From G963677445 sp963678275 (lineage in GTDB: Bacteria; Bacteroidota; Ignavibacteria; Ignavibacteriales; Melioribacteraceae): a DNA stretch of 64,000 nucleotides. The translations under genes and the position numbers were made by a program. Below, one piece after another: positions 1 through 8,268 of the stretch. The stretch is taken from positions 2,542,001-2,606,000 of the forward strand of contig OY782765.1 in assembly GCA_963678275.1 (NCBI GenBank), in the 5' to 3' direction. The first letter of the stretch is position 1. Each line of letters opens with the position of its first letter. The notes under the pieces are model-generated. The model was not told where the DNA came from. It ran no database searches and saw only the letters and a program-made list of their open reading frames with translations.

Positions 1-123
1 ACCCGGAGGATAATTTCTTTTTTCGATCGGGCATTTTTCCGAGCTGCACTTCGATCCTTTTAAAAACAGTTTCTGTTTTTCTCTTCTGCACAATTTACAA
101 CTAGGTCCAGTATATCTAGCCAT
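1..123 (-). CDS. rpsD: 30S ribosomal protein S4, N-terminal part (runs off left edge)
   Basis: Reading the minus strand from an ATG at 123 gives MARYTGPSCKLCRR and continues to the window edge, 41 codons in all. This is the N-terminus of ribosomal protein S4, a primary 16S rRNA binder. Cysteines 9, 12, 26 and 31 form the zinc-finger pattern of the zinc-binding (C+) type of S4. The gene follows rpsK by about 20 bp, the usual rpsM-rpsK-rpsD order. The body of the gene is outside the window. Confidence 0.93.
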   Translation of the reverse strand, partial: MARYTGPSCKLCRREKQKLFLKGSKCSSEKCPIEKRNYPPG

Positions 124-142
124 CTACTAATGTCTCCTAAAA

Positions 143-529
143 TTAAACTCTTCTACGCTTTGGCGGTCTGCAGCCATTATGCGGGATGGGGGTAATATCT
201 TTTATTGACATAATTGTCAGACCTGCAGTATTTAATGCTCTTATAGCGGCTTCCCTTCCTGCGCCCGGTCCTTTAACCAGAACGTCAACTCTTTTCAGAC
301 CGAGGTCGTACGCTTCTTTCGCGGCAGCTTCTGCAGTAACCTGCGATGCAAAAGGTGTATTTTTTCGAGAACCTTTAAACCCGTTTTTTCCGGCAGAAGA
401 CCATGAAATGGTATTGCCGTAAACATCGGTAATTGTACAAATAATATTGTTAAACGAAGCCTTTATGTGCGCTATGCCAACCGCATCAACATGTACTTTC
501 TTTTTTGTCTTTTTCGATACTTTAGCCAA
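143..529 (-). CDS. rpsK: 30S ribosomal protein S11
   Basis: 128 residues, the normal length for S11, which lies on the 30S platform near the mRNA exit site. The central GPGAGREAAIRAL and the C-terminal HNGCRPPKRRRV are family hallmarks. The start is TTG at 529, preceded by AGGAG eight bases upstream; no ATG fits the family N-terminus. It sits between rpsM and rpsD in the alpha block and is co-transcribed with them on the minus strand. Confidence 0.98.
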   Translation of the reverse strand: MAKVSKKTKKKVHVDAVGIAHIKASFNNIICTITDVYGNTISWSSAGKNGFKGSRKNTPFASQVTAEAAAKEAYDLGLKRVDVLVKGPGAGREAAIRALNTAGLTIMSIKDITPIPHNGCRPPKRRRV

Positions 530-557
530 TTTTCTTACTCCTGCTAAAAAAGGTTAA

Positions 558-941
558 TTATTTCTTACCGGGCGCTTTTTTCTTTCCGGCAACCGTTCTT
601 CTCTTACCTTTCCTTGTTCTAGAATTGGTTCTTGTACGCTGGCCTCTCACCGGAAGTCCCCGACGATGGCGCAGACCTCTGTAGCAACCAATATCCATCA
701 GTCTTTTAATATTTTGCTGAACCTCGCTTCGCAGAGCGCCTTCCACCTTATATTCCGATGTCATGATCGATCTGATTTTCGCGATTTCTTCTTCAGTCAG
801 TTCAGAAATTTTTCTGTCGCTATCAACTTCAGCTTGTTTAAGTATCTCAAGCGCTGTTGCCTGACCTATACCATAGATATAAGTCAATCCAATGTATGCT
901 TTTTTGTTTTTTGGTAAATCGATACCAGCTATACGAGCCAA
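558..941 (-). CDS. rpsM: 30S ribosomal protein S13
   Basis: 127 residues, full length for S13, which sits in the 30S head and forms intersubunit bridges. The N-terminal ARIAGIDLP and the basic C-terminal GLPVRGQRTRTNSR segment are diagnostic. It starts with TTG at 941 behind a strong AGGAGG, so it and the next gene, rpsK, both use TTG. It lies 22 bp after rpmJ in the block infA-rpmJ-rpsM-rpsK-rpsD. Confidence 0.98.
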   Translation of the reverse strand: MARIAGIDLPKNKKAYIGLTYIYGIGQATALEILKQAEVDSDRKISELTEEEIAKIRSIMTSEYKVEGALRSEVQQNIKRLMDIGCYRGLRHRRGLPVRGQRTRTNSRTRKGKRRTVAGKKKAPGKK

Positions 942-963
942 ATCGTTAACCTCCTAATCCTGT

Positions 964-1077
964 TTAACCTTGACGCTGCTTATGTTTTGGGTTCTTGCAA
1001 ATAACGCGTACGACGCCTTTTCTTTTAATAATTTTGCAATGCTCACAAATCTTTTTTACAGATGCACGTACTTTCAT
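964..1077 (-). CDS. rpmJ: 50S ribosomal protein L36
   Basis: A 37-codon gene read from ATG at 1077: MKVRASVKKICEHCK, ending KHKQRQG. This is L36, the smallest 50S protein. Cys11, Cys14, Cys27 and His32 give the zinc-ribbon ligands, so it is the zinc-binding (C+) form. It occupies the gap between infA and rpsM, the usual place for rpmJ. Confidence 0.96.
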   Translation of the reverse strand: MKVRASVKKICEHCKIIKRKGVVRVICKNPKHKQRQG

Positions 1078-1087
1078 TTCGTCACCA

Positions 1088-1306
1088 TTATTTATATCTG
1101 TAAGTTATTCTACCTTTATTCAAATCATAGGGTGATAATTCAATGGCTACTTTATCGCCAACGAGTATTTTAATAAAATGCATGCGCATTTTGCCCGAAA
1201 TGTGGGCCATTATTTCGTGGCCATTATCCAGCTTCACCTTAAAATGTGCATTTGGTAATGTTTCAGTAACAACTCCGTCTACTTTAATTGGACCTTGTTT
1301 TGCCAT
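1088..1306 (-). CDS. infA: Translation initiation factor IF-1
   Basis: 72 residues, the standard IF-1 length. A single OB fold is expected; visible motifs are VTETLPNAHFKV near the start, GHEIMAHISGKMR in the middle and the tail SPYDLNKGRITYRYK. IF-1 occupies the ribosomal A site during initiation. The gene lies 9 bp after map and 10 bp before rpmJ and uses ATG. Confidence 0.97.
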   Translation of the reverse strand: MAKQGPIKVDGVVTETLPNAHFKVKLDNGHEIMAHISGKMRMHFIKILVGDKVAIELSPYDLNKGRITYRYK

Positions 1307-1315
1307 AAAAATTAT

Positions 1316-2077
1316 TCAACATTTACTTAAAATTTCAGCTTTATTATCTACTATCGCAATCGAATGTTCAAAATGCGCCGAAGGAAGATGATCGCTGGTA
1401 TAAACTGTCCAGCCATCACCTGCAACATTAACGCGGCTTTTACCGGTGTTAACCATTGGCTCAATCGCGATTGTCATTCCGTTTTTAATAATCGGGCCGG
1501 TTCCTCTGCGGCCATAGTTGCATACCTGAGGCTCTTCGTGAAGCTGCCTCCCTACGCCATGACCACATAATTCCCTGACAACGGAAAAACCATTTTTTTC
1601 AACATATTCCTGAACGGCCGCCGAAATATCTCCAATACGGTTGCCGGCTTTCGCCTGTTCTATTCCCAGGTATAAACTTTTTTCGGTAACATCCATCAGC
1701 CTCTTCTTTTCCTCGGAGATCCGGCCAACCGGAACTGTCAGGGCTGCGTCACCATAGTACCTGTTCTTAAGAACACCTATATCGATTGATATTATTTCAC
1801 CTTCAGCAAGTCTTCTGCTACCCGGTATTCCATGAACAACTTCTTCATCAACCGAGGCGCAGATAGAGCCGGGAAAATCAATCGAACCGGCCTGTGAATA
1901 TCCTTTGAAAGCCGGATAAGCATCATTGCTTCTGATGTAATCTTCAGCAATTCTGTCAAGCTCAAGAGTTGATATTCCCGGGGCAACATAACTTTTCAGA
2001 AGCTGAAGCGCCTCGGCTACTATCCGGTTGCTTTCCCGGATTTTATCAATCTCTTTTTTTGTTTTAATCAGAATCAC
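1316..2077 (-). CDS. map: Methionine aminopeptidase, type I
   Basis: 253 residues, the length of bacterial type Ia methionine aminopeptidase, which removes initiator methionine from new proteins. The five metal ligands are present at Asp99, Asp110, His173, Glu206 and Glu237, with the motif ELCGHGVGRQLHEEP. There is no N-terminal zinc-finger extension. The start is GTG at 2077 with a weak ribosome site. It lies 14 bp after secY; adk, which often separates these two genes, is missing here. Confidence 0.96.
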   Translation of the reverse strand: MILIKTKKEIDKIRESNRIVAEALQLLKSYVAPGISTLELDRIAEDYIRSNDAYPAFKGYSQAGSIDFPGSICASVDEEVVHGIPGSRRLAEGEIISIDIGVLKNRYYGDAALTVPVGRISEEKKRLMDVTEKSLYLGIEQAKAGNRIGDISAAVQEYVEKNGFSVVRELCGHGVGRQLHEEPQVCNYGRRGTGPIIKNGMTIAIEPMVNTGKSRVNVAGDGWTVYTSDHLPSAHFEHSIAIVDNKAEILSKC

Positions 2078-2091
2078 TTTCTTACAACCGC

Positions 2092-3429
2092 TTAAAATCT
2101 TCTGCCTTTAAGCTTGCCGGCTTTCATAAATCCGTCGTAATGCCTCATTAGCAGATGAGACTCAATCTGCTGCAGAGTGTCGAGAGCTACACCAACCATA
2201 ATCAGCAGACTTGTGCCGCCGAAGAATGAGGCGAAACTTCCTGATACACCAAAACGGGAAACGAATGCCGGAAGAATTGCAACGATAGCCAGGAATATTG
2301 AACCGGGCAATGTGATTTTTGTTAAAATATTGTCAATGAACTCAGAGGTTTGTTTACCCGGACGAATACCTGGTATGAAACCTCCCTGTTTCTTCATATT
2401 TTCAGCTACATCCTGCGGATTGAAAGCAATCGCTGTATAGAAGTAGGTGAAAAATATAATCATTAATGCATAGATTAATGAATAACTGAATGATGTATAT
2501 ACAAAATATCCTGCCACAGTCTGCATCAATTCACTGTCGGGGAAAAATGAGAGGACAGTGCTGGGAATAAACATAATTGACTGGGCAAAAATTATAGGCA
2601 TAACACCCGCGGTATTAACACGCAAAGGAATATACTGGGTAACACCGCCATAAACCTTTCGGCCAACCACACGTTTTGCGTATTGAACAGGAATTCTTCT
2701 TGTACCCTGGGTAACCAGAACAATACCCGCAATAACAAAACCCATGAAAGCGATTATAATAATTTCAATAACGATATTACGCATGCCTTCGGATATCAGC
2801 CTGTACTCATCGAGCAGCGCGAACGGCAGACGATTAATAATACCGATGAAAATGATCAGCGAAATACCGTTGCCAATACCTTTTTCGGTAATCTGCTCAC
2901 CCATCCACATCATGAACATTGTTCCGGCTACAAGGAAAATTACTGTTTGAATAGTAAACCAGAATCCCTGAACCTCGGGCGGCACAATACCAACACCATT
3001 TGTTGTGATACTCGAAATATGAACTGAGACGCCCCATGCCTGCATGGCAGATATGGCGACAGTTCCATAACGGGTAAGCTGGGTAATTTTTTTACGTCCT
3101 TCCTCCCCTTCCCGCTGAAGTTTCTGGAAATAAGGAACAACCGCGCCCATGAGCTGAATGATAATTGAGGCGCTGATATAGGGCATAATACCCAAAGCAA
3201 AAATAGCAGCGTTTGAAAATGCGCCGCCCACAAAAAGATCATATAGTCCAAACAGATTGTTATCTGTCTGATTACTCATAGCTTCAGACAATAAATAGGA
3301 ATCAATACCGGGCAGAGTAATATGAGAACCAACTCTAACGATTATCAGAAGTCCCAGTGTATAAAGAATACGCTGCCTTAATTCCTGAATCTTGAAGATA
3401 TTCCTGAAAGTATCTGTTATTTTACCCAT
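2092..3429 (-). CDS. secY: Preprotein translocase subunit SecY
   Basis: 445 residues with about ten hydrophobic segments, forming the protein-conducting channel of the Sec translocon. The N-terminal region with QRILYTLGLLIIVR, the loop IIQLMGAVVPYFQKLQREGEEGRKK and the RRIPVQYAKR segment are typical. The ATG overlaps the rplO stop codon by one base (TAATG), showing translational coupling. Its partner secE lies at the other end of the superoperon, at 28,108. Confidence 0.98.
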   Translation of the reverse strand: MGKITDTFRNIFKIQELRQRILYTLGLLIIVRVGSHITLPGIDSYLLSEAMSNQTDNNLFGLYDLFVGGAFSNAAIFALGIMPYISASIIIQLMGAVVPYFQKLQREGEEGRKKITQLTRYGTVAISAMQAWGVSVHISSITTNGVGIVPPEVQGFWFTIQTVIFLVAGTMFMMWMGEQITEKGIGNGISLIIFIGIINRLPFALLDEYRLISEGMRNIVIEIIIIAFMGFVIAGIVLVTQGTRRIPVQYAKRVVGRKVYGGVTQYIPLRVNTAGVMPIIFAQSIMFIPSTVLSFFPDSELMQTVAGYFVYTSFSYSLIYALMIIFFTYFYTAIAFNPQDVAENMKKQGGFIPGIRPGKQTSEFIDNILTKITLPGSIFLAIVAILPAFVSRFGVSGSFASFFGGTSLLIMVGVALDTLQQIESHLLMRHYDGFMKAGKLKGRRF

Positions 3430-3893
3430 TAAATCTTAATCTCTTTAATAGTTCCGTTAGCAGATTCAATTTTTTCTTTAGCAGTTTTACTGAAAGCGTG
3501 AGCTTCAATTTCAAGAGCGGCTTTAATTTCGCCGCTGCCCAAAATTTTATAAGGCTGCGCAGCTTTCGAAAGAAGACGGTTTTTATAAAGAACCTGAGCG
3601 GTTATTTTTCCATCTTCAATTTTTTTATTATCTGCAAGTTCCTGCAAACTTGAAAGGTTAATTGCCTGGTAGTGGATTTTGAAAATATTAGTAAAGCCAC
3701 GTTTTGGAACTCTTCTCTGCAAAGGCATCTGACCGCCTTCGAACCAGGCTCTTCTTTTGCTTCCGGAGCGTGATCTTTGACCATTCATACCCCTGGTTGC
3801 CTGTCCGCCATGCCCCGATCCTTCACCGCGGGCAATTCTTTTCCTCGACTTGACAGAGCCTTCAGCATATTTTAGATTACTCAGTACGTCCAT
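3429..3893 (-). CDS. rplO: 50S ribosomal protein L15
   Basis: 154 residues, typical for L15, a late assembly protein of the 50S subunit. The glycine- and arginine-rich N-terminal part (GEGSGHGGQATRGMNGQRSR) and the following MPLQRRVPKRGF are diagnostic. The ATG directly follows the rpmD stop and the stop overlaps the secY start. Confidence 0.98.
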   Translation of the reverse strand: MDVLSNLKYAEGSVKSRKRIARGEGSGHGGQATRGMNGQRSRSGSKRRAWFEGGQMPLQRRVPKRGFTNIFKIHYQAINLSSLQELADNKKIEDGKITAQVLYKNRLLSKAAQPYKILGSGEIKAALEIEAHAFSKTAKEKIESANGTIKEIKI

Positions 3894-4091
3894 TTATTCC
3901 TCTTCAACTTCAATTTCTTCGTAATTAACCAAATGGGATACAACATTGATCATGCCGCGTATCTGCGGAGTATCATTATGCACTTTATAATAATTCGGCC
4001 TTCCCAAACCCAGCGCCTTAATAGTCTTCTTCTGTTTTTCGGGGCGGTCGATAATACTCCTTACCTGCGTAATTTTAATTTTCCTGGCCAT
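3894..4091 (-). CDS. rpmD: 50S ribosomal protein L30
   Basis: 65 residues: a short alpha/beta protein with ITQVRSIIDRPEKQKKTIKALGL followed by RPNYYKVHNDTPQIRGMI, the family signature. The last seven residues are glutamate-rich. It sits between rpsE (7 bp gap) and rplO (no gap), as in most bacterial spc operons. Confidence 0.97.
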   Translation of the reverse strand: MARKIKITQVRSIIDRPEKQKKTIKALGLGRPNYYKVHNDTPQIRGMINVVSHLVNYEEIEVEEE

Positions 4092-4098
4092 TCTCTCC

Positions 4099-4608
4099 TC
4101 AGTTAGAAGTAAATAATTCTGTAACCGTCATTTCTCTTTTCTGTGCCATTTTGGCTGCGTCGATCAGGCTTAATAAACCATTAAGTGTTGCTTTAACCTG
4201 ATTATGCGGGTTGCTTGATCCGAGCGATTTTGTCAGAATATCCTGAACCCCGACAAGCTCGAGCACGGCGCGGACACCACCTCCTGCAATCAGACCGGTA
4301 CCCGGAGAAGCAGGTTTGAGAAGAACTCTTCCAGCACCATATTTTCCGATGATTTCGTGAGGAATAGTTCCTTTAACCAACGGTACAAAATAAAGATTCT
4401 TTTTTGCATCGTCGATACCTTTGGAAATAGCATCTGTCACTTCATTTGCTTTTCCGAGACCAACACCAACGTGTCCGCTGCTGTCACCAACAACAACAAT
4501 CGCGTTAAAACTGAAGCGCCTGCCACCTTTTACCACTTTAGCAACGCGATTTATATATACAACCTTTTCCTTTAAATTCTCAATACCGGATACTTTTTTA
4601 GGCTTCAA
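4099..4608 (-). CDS. rpsE: 30S ribosomal protein S5
   Basis: 169 residues. The N-terminal dsRNA-binding domain contains VVKGGRRFSFNAIVVVGD and GVGLGKANEV; the C-terminal domain contains TGLIAGGGVRAVLE. S5 lines the mRNA entry channel. The start is TTG at 4608 with AAGGAG six bases upstream. Unusually, the gene follows a tRNA-Gln, not the rplR stop codon, so its message may depend on tRNA processing. Confidence 0.98.
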   Translation of the reverse strand: MKPKKVSGIENLKEKVVYINRVAKVVKGGRRFSFNAIVVVGDSSGHVGVGLGKANEVTDAISKGIDDAKKNLYFVPLVKGTIPHEIIGKYGAGRVLLKPASPGTGLIAGGGVRAVLELVGVQDILTKSLGSSNPHNQVKATLNGLLSLIDAAKMAQKREMTVTELFTSN

Positions 4609-4646
4609 TTTAGTCTCCTTAGATCATCAATTTCGTCAATTTTTTG

Positions 4647-4717
4647 CTGCCGGGAGAGGATTCGAACCTCTACAGACGCCTCCAAAGGGCGTAGTCCTGC
4701 CATTAGACGACCCGGCA
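4647..4717 (-). tRNA. tRNA-Gln (anticodon UUG) inside the spc operon
   Basis: The minus strand folds into a full 71-nt cloverleaf. The acceptor stem is TGCCGGG/CCCGGCA with discriminator G; the anticodon stem-loop is ACGCC-CTTTGGA-GGCGT, giving anticodon UUG; the T arm is AGAGG-TTCGAAT-CCTCT. Its 5' end is three bases after the rplR stop and its 3' end 38 bases before the rpsE start, all on the same strand. It is therefore probably cut out of the ribosomal-protein message by RNase P and 3' processing. Confidence 0.96.
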
Positions 4718-4720
4718 ACA

Positions 4721-5083
4721 TTAAAACTTGATTCCCGACTTTCTGGCTCCTTCGGCTAGAGCTCTTACTCTGCCATGATAACGATAGCCACCACGATCGA
4801 AAACAACTTCTTTAATGCCACTTTCGAGAGCTTTTTTGCCTATAAATTCTCCAACTACTGCTCCCTGGGCTGTTTTGTCTTTGGCATTTTTAACTTCTTC
4901 AGCAATTTCTTTTGATAGTGAAGAAGCTGATAACAAAGTCTTTCCTTCCACATCATCAATTATCTGAACATAAATTTTAGTCAGACTCCTGAATACTGCC
5001 ATTCGTGGCTTTTCCGGAGTGCCGAAGATCTTCTTTCTTATACTTTTTTTCTTCTGTAACCGTTTTGTATTCTTATTAATCAT
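4721..5083 (-). CDS. rplR: 50S ribosomal protein L18
   Basis: 120 residues. L18 binds 5S rRNA together with L5 and L25. The segment KPRMAVFRSLTKIYVQIIDD and the C-terminal FDRGGYRYHGRVRALAEGARKSG are diagnostic. It lies 22 bp after rplF. The tRNA-Gln begins three bases after its stop codon. Confidence 0.98.
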   Translation of the reverse strand: MINKNTKRLQKKKSIRKKIFGTPEKPRMAVFRSLTKIYVQIIDDVEGKTLLSASSLSKEIAEEVKNAKDKTAQGAVVGEFIGKKALESGIKEVVFDRGGYRYHGRVRALAEGARKSGIKF

Positions 5084-5105
5084 TTAGTCCGATATCTCCT
5101 AAATA

Positions 5106-5642
5106 TTATTTACCAGCGGCTTTTCCGGCTTTCCTGATTATTTGTTCATCACTGTATTTAATACCTTTTCCTTTATAAGGTTCAGGTTTTCTGAATGATC
5201 TTATTTTTGCAGCGACCAGACCAACAAGTTCTTTATCAATTCCTGTTATTTTTATCTGAGTCTGGGTTGGAACTTCAAGTGTAATGCCTTCCGGAGGCAT
5301 AAAATAAATCGGATGTGAATAACCGAGGTTAAAAAGGGCGCATTTTCCTTTCAGATCGACCCTGTAGCCAACACCGACTATTTCCAGTGTTTTTGAATAA
5401 CCTTTTGTTACTCCGTCAACCATATTCTGGATGAGAGCTCTTGTCAGACCATGAAGGGCACGGTTTTCTTTCTGATCATCCGGACGCTTCACAACTAATT
5501 GCTCCTGCTCAACCTCAACGGTCATATCAGGATGAACTTCCATTTCAAGCTCACCAAGCTTTCCCTTAACTTTCAGATTCCTGTCCGATAGTTCAACCTG
5601 AACATCTTTTATATCTACTGGCTTTTTACCTATACGTGACAC
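5106..5642 (-). CDS. rplF: 50S ribosomal protein L6
   Basis: 178 residues: two tandem copies of the L6 fold, with the C-terminal signature KPEPYKGKGIKY. L6 lies near the factor-binding site of the 50S subunit. It follows rpsH by 21 bp and precedes rplR. Confidence 0.98.
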   Translation of the reverse strand: MSRIGKKPVDIKDVQVELSDRNLKVKGKLGELEMEVHPDMTVEVEQEQLVVKRPDDQKENRALHGLTRALIQNMVDGVTKGYSKTLEIVGVGYRVDLKGKCALFNLGYSHPIYFMPPEGITLEVPTQTQIKITGIDKELVGLVAAKIRSFRKPEPYKGKGIKYSDEQIIRKAGKAAGK

Positions 5643-5663
5643 TTCGTAACTCCGTTATAAAAA

Positions 5664-6059
5664 TTACCAAATATGACAAATTACTTCGCCGCCGATTGAA
5701 TTTTTCTTTGCCTGTTTATCAGTCATAACTCCCTGTGAGGTTGAGATAAGGGCAATACCAAGCCCGTTCAACACACGTGGAATATGATCTTTATCGACGT
5801 ACTGCCTTAAGCCCGGAGTGCTTATTTTCTTAAGGCCCGATATCGACGGAGTTCCGTCAACATACTTAAGGTGTATTCTTAAAATATTCTGTTTAGAATC
5901 TTCAATAACATTAAGATCTTTAATGAAATTATTTTCCTTAAGAATCTCGGCCATCCTCACCTTCATTTTGGAAGAGGGCATTTCAACAAATTTTTTCCTG
6001 GCTTTTATCGCGTTTCTGATTCTTGTCAGAAAATCCGCATTTGGATCTGTTACCGGCAT
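5664..6059 (-). CDS. rpsH: 30S ribosomal protein S8
   Basis: 131 residues. S8 binds 16S rRNA helix 21 early in assembly and in Escherichia coli represses its own operon. The N-terminal DPNADFLTRIRNA and the C-terminal STSQGVMTDKQAKK with GGEVICHIW are family signatures. It lies between rpsN and rplF. Confidence 0.98.
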   Translation of the reverse strand: MPVTDPNADFLTRIRNAIKARKKFVEMPSSKMKVRMAEILKENNFIKDLNVIEDSKQNILRIHLKYVDGTPSISGLKKISTPGLRQYVDKDHIPRVLNGLGIALISTSQGVMTDKQAKKNSIGGEVICHIW

Positions 6060-6077
6060 TTACTAATCTCCTATCTT

Positions 6078-6347
6078 TTACCAACTGGATTTCTTAAGGC
6101 CCGGAATTTCACCCCGCAAAGCCATCTCGCGCAGCTGCAAACGTGAAATACCAAATTTTCTGTAATAACCTTTAGGCCTGCCTGTCATCATACATCTGTT
6201 CTTCAACCTGACCGGTGAGGAGTTTTTGGGCAGCTGCTGTAAAGCATCATAATCACCATTAGCCTTCAGTTCTTTCCTGAGTTCTTTATACTTTTCGTTC
6301 AGTTTTCTTCTTTTTGCCTCACGGGCTATTAAACATTTTCTAGCCAT
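6078..6347 (-). CDS. rpsN: 30S ribosomal protein S14 (long, zinc-free form)
   Basis: 89 residues, the length of the long S14 class that lacks the CxxC zinc ribbon. The C-terminal half carries NRCMMTGRPKGYYRKFGISR. S14 assembles late in the 30S head. The start codon is ATG, 14 bp after rplE. Confidence 0.97.
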   Translation of the reverse strand: MARKCLIAREAKRRKLNEKYKELRKELKANGDYDALQQLPKNSSPVRLKNRCMMTGRPKGYYRKFGISRLQLREMALRGEIPGLKKSSW

Positions 6348-6361
6348 AATAAAAACCTATA

Positions 6362-7006
6362 TTATTGAATTTCTTTCTTTCTGAAAGGAACGCCGAAAGC
6401 TTTAAGCAGTGCATGGGCTTCTTCGTCCGATTTTGCCGTAGTAACAAATGTAATATCCATTCCATTTATCCGGCTTATTTTATCGACATTTATCTCGGGG
6501 AAAATAATCTGTTCTTTAACGCCCAAAGTATAATTCCCGCGTCCGTCAAATGACTTATCCGAAATTCCTCTGAAGTCCCTTACCCTGGGTAATGCGACAG
6601 AAATAAGGCGGTCGAGAAATTCATACATTCTGTGTCTTCTTAAAGTAACTTTCGCGCCAATTTTCATTCCTTCACGCAGCTTGAAATTCGAAACTGATTT
6701 TTTAGCTCTGCGCACTGTTGCCTTCTGTCCTGTGACAGTTTCAATTTCCCTTATAGCTTCATCGAGCATCTTGGAATCCTGAACCGCGCCGCCGACACCC
6801 ATGTTGACAACAATTTTCTCGAGCCGTGGAACTTCCATTATATTATTGTATTTGAATTCAGTGCGAAGTTTCTCAACAATTTCAGTTTTATATTTACCAT
6901 GCAGCCTTGCAGGAATCTTTTCTTCAACTGCCTGCTCTTCTGCGCCTTTTTTTCCCTGTGGCTCGGAGGCCTGCGACTTGTTATCTTTTTTAGAATTCTT
7001 TGCCAT
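6362..7006 (-). CDS. rplE: 50S ribosomal protein L5 with N-terminal extension
   Basis: 214 residues, about 30 more than usual for L5, which contacts 5S rRNA and the P-site tRNA. The conserved body begins near residue 34 (RLHGKYKTEIVEKL) and continues with the hallmark VPRLEKIVVNMGVG. The first 33 residues are a charged, Lys/Glu/Gln-rich stretch with no known domain. The ATG at 7006 is the only good start upstream, so the extension appears to be translated. Confidence 0.97.
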   Translation of the reverse strand: MAKNSKKDNKSQASEPQGKKGAEEQAVEEKIPARLHGKYKTEIVEKLRTEFKYNNIMEVPRLEKIVVNMGVGGAVQDSKMLDEAIREIETVTGQKATVRRAKKSVSNFKLREGMKIGAKVTLRRHRMYEFLDRLISVALPRVRDFRGISDKSFDGRGNYTLGVKEQIIFPEINVDKISRINGMDITFVTTAKSDEEAHALLKAFGVPFRKKEIQ

Positions 7007-7033
7007 TATACTATTCAGTCCTCAAATAAATTT

Positions 7034-7357
7034 CTACAACATTTCGCCGCTTTGTTTGCTGATGCGGGCTCTTTTTTGTTTACCCGTTTTGTCGTCAACA
7101 ATGATTTTCATACCAACCCTGACCGGCTCATTAGTCTTAGGGTCTATAACCATCACATTTGAAACATGTATGGGCGCTTCTTTTTCAACAATACCACCCT
7201 GCTGATTCTGCTGGCTCGGTTTGGTATGTCTTTTTCGTATATTCACGCCTTCAATAATTACCCGGTTATCTTTGGGAAAAACCTTCAACGCCTTGCCGGT
7301 TTTGCCTTTGTCGTTGCCGGCGATAACCATGACCATATCATCTTTACGGATCTTCAT
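7034..7357 (-). CDS. rplX: 50S ribosomal protein L24
   Basis: 107 residues. L24 starts 50S assembly at the 5' end of 23S rRNA. The KOW motif is visible at the N-terminus (MVMVIAGNDKGKTGKALKVF), followed by VIIEGVNIRKRHTKPSQQN. It lies between rplN and rplE. Confidence 0.98.
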   Translation of the reverse strand: MKIRKDDMVMVIAGNDKGKTGKALKVFPKDNRVIIEGVNIRKRHTKPSQQNQQGGIVEKEAPIHVSNVMVIDPKTNEPVRVGMKIIVDDKTGKQKRARISKQSGEML

Positions 7358-7371
7358 ATTCTTCCCTTTAA

Positions 7372-7740
7372 TTATAATACTTCCGGTGCGAGCGAAATTA
7401 TTTTCATGAATTTTTTATCGCGCAACTCTCTTGCTACCGGTCCGAAAATACGTGTGCCGCGCGGCTCATTCTGAGCATTAAGCAATACAGCTGCGTTTTC
7501 ATCAAATCTGATGTAGGAACCATCTTTTCTTCTTACTTCTTTGCTGGTTCTAACAATAACCGCACGTGATATTTCACCTTTTTTCACACCACCACCCGGC
7601 AAAGCTGCTTTAACAGTAACGACTATTAAATCGCCAACGCTGGCATAGCGTCTGTTGCTTCCGCCAAGCACTCTGATACAGCGTATCTTTTTCGCGCCGG
7701 AATTATCCGCAACCACCAGATTTGTTTCTTCTTGTATCAT
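7372..7740 (-). CDS. rplN: 50S ribosomal protein L14
   Basis: 122 residues, invariant length for L14, which forms intersubunit bridges with the 30S subunit. The signature VADNSGAKKIRCIRVLGG lies near the N-terminus and GPVARELRDKKFMKIISLAPEVL closes the protein (shown in part). It is the first gene of the spc block, 25 bp after rpsQ. Confidence 0.98.
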   Translation of the reverse strand: MIQEETNLVVADNSGAKKIRCIRVLGGSNRRYASVGDLIVVTVKAALPGGGVKKGEISRAVIVRTSKEVRRKDGSYIRFDENAAVLLNAQNEPRGTRIFGPVARELRDKKFMKIISLAPEVL

Positions 7741-7765
7741 TCCAGTTGTCTCCTATAAAACTTTC

Positions 7766-8023
7766 CTACTTGGCTTTTTCTAATATTTCAACAAGACGCC
7801 AGTTTTTGGACTTGCTGAGCGGCCTGGTTTCCATTATCTTAACTACGTCGCCTACTCTGCATTCATTTTTCTCATCGTGGGCCATCAGCTTAGTCGTTTT
7901 CTTAAAGTATTTTTTATAGATCGGGTGAGCAACCTTTCTTTCAATTCCGACCATAATACTTTTTTCCATTTTATCGCTAACGACAACACCGATTCTGGTT
8001 TTTCTTAAATTACGCTTTTCCAT
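7766..8023 (-). CDS. rpsQ: 30S ribosomal protein S17
   Basis: 85 residues. S17 is a 16S rRNA-binding OB-fold protein. The motif GVVVSDKMEKSIMV and the segment EKNECRVGDVVKIMETRPLSK are diagnostic. It is the last gene of the S10 block and follows rpmC by 17 bp. Confidence 0.98.
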   Translation of the reverse strand: MEKRNLRKTRIGVVVSDKMEKSIMVGIERKVAHPIYKKYFKKTTKLMAHDEKNECRVGDVVKIMETRPLSKSKNWRLVEILEKAK

Positions 8024-8040
8024 TTATTCGGTAAAACTCC

Positions 8041-8253
8041 TTAATTATTTTCTTCAGCGACTTTATTTGATTCTCTTTCACGAAGAGCTGTTTTCATTCT
8101 TGCTATGTCCTTGCGCGCAAGATTGAGTTTTGCAGTATTCGTTAGATTTTTAAGCTCATGCTGAAAACGAAGATCGATCAGATTATTTTCTTCTTCTTCA
8201 ATCCTTCTGATCAATTCGTCGTTAGTCATTTCTTTAATTTCATACATCTTCAT
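8041..8253 (-). CDS. rpmC: 50S ribosomal protein L29
   Basis: 70 residues forming a helical hairpin near the peptide exit tunnel. Visible motifs are ELIRRIEEEENNLIDLRFQ and NTAKLNLARKDIARMKTAL. Two ATGs lie close together (8253 and 8247); the first has AAGGA at acceptable distance. It lies between rplP and rpsQ. Confidence 0.96.
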   Translation of the reverse strand: MKMYEIKEMTNDELIRRIEEEENNLIDLRFQHELKNLTNTAKLNLARKDIARMKTALRERESNKVAEENN

Positions 8254-8268
8254 TTCAGTCGGGTCCTT

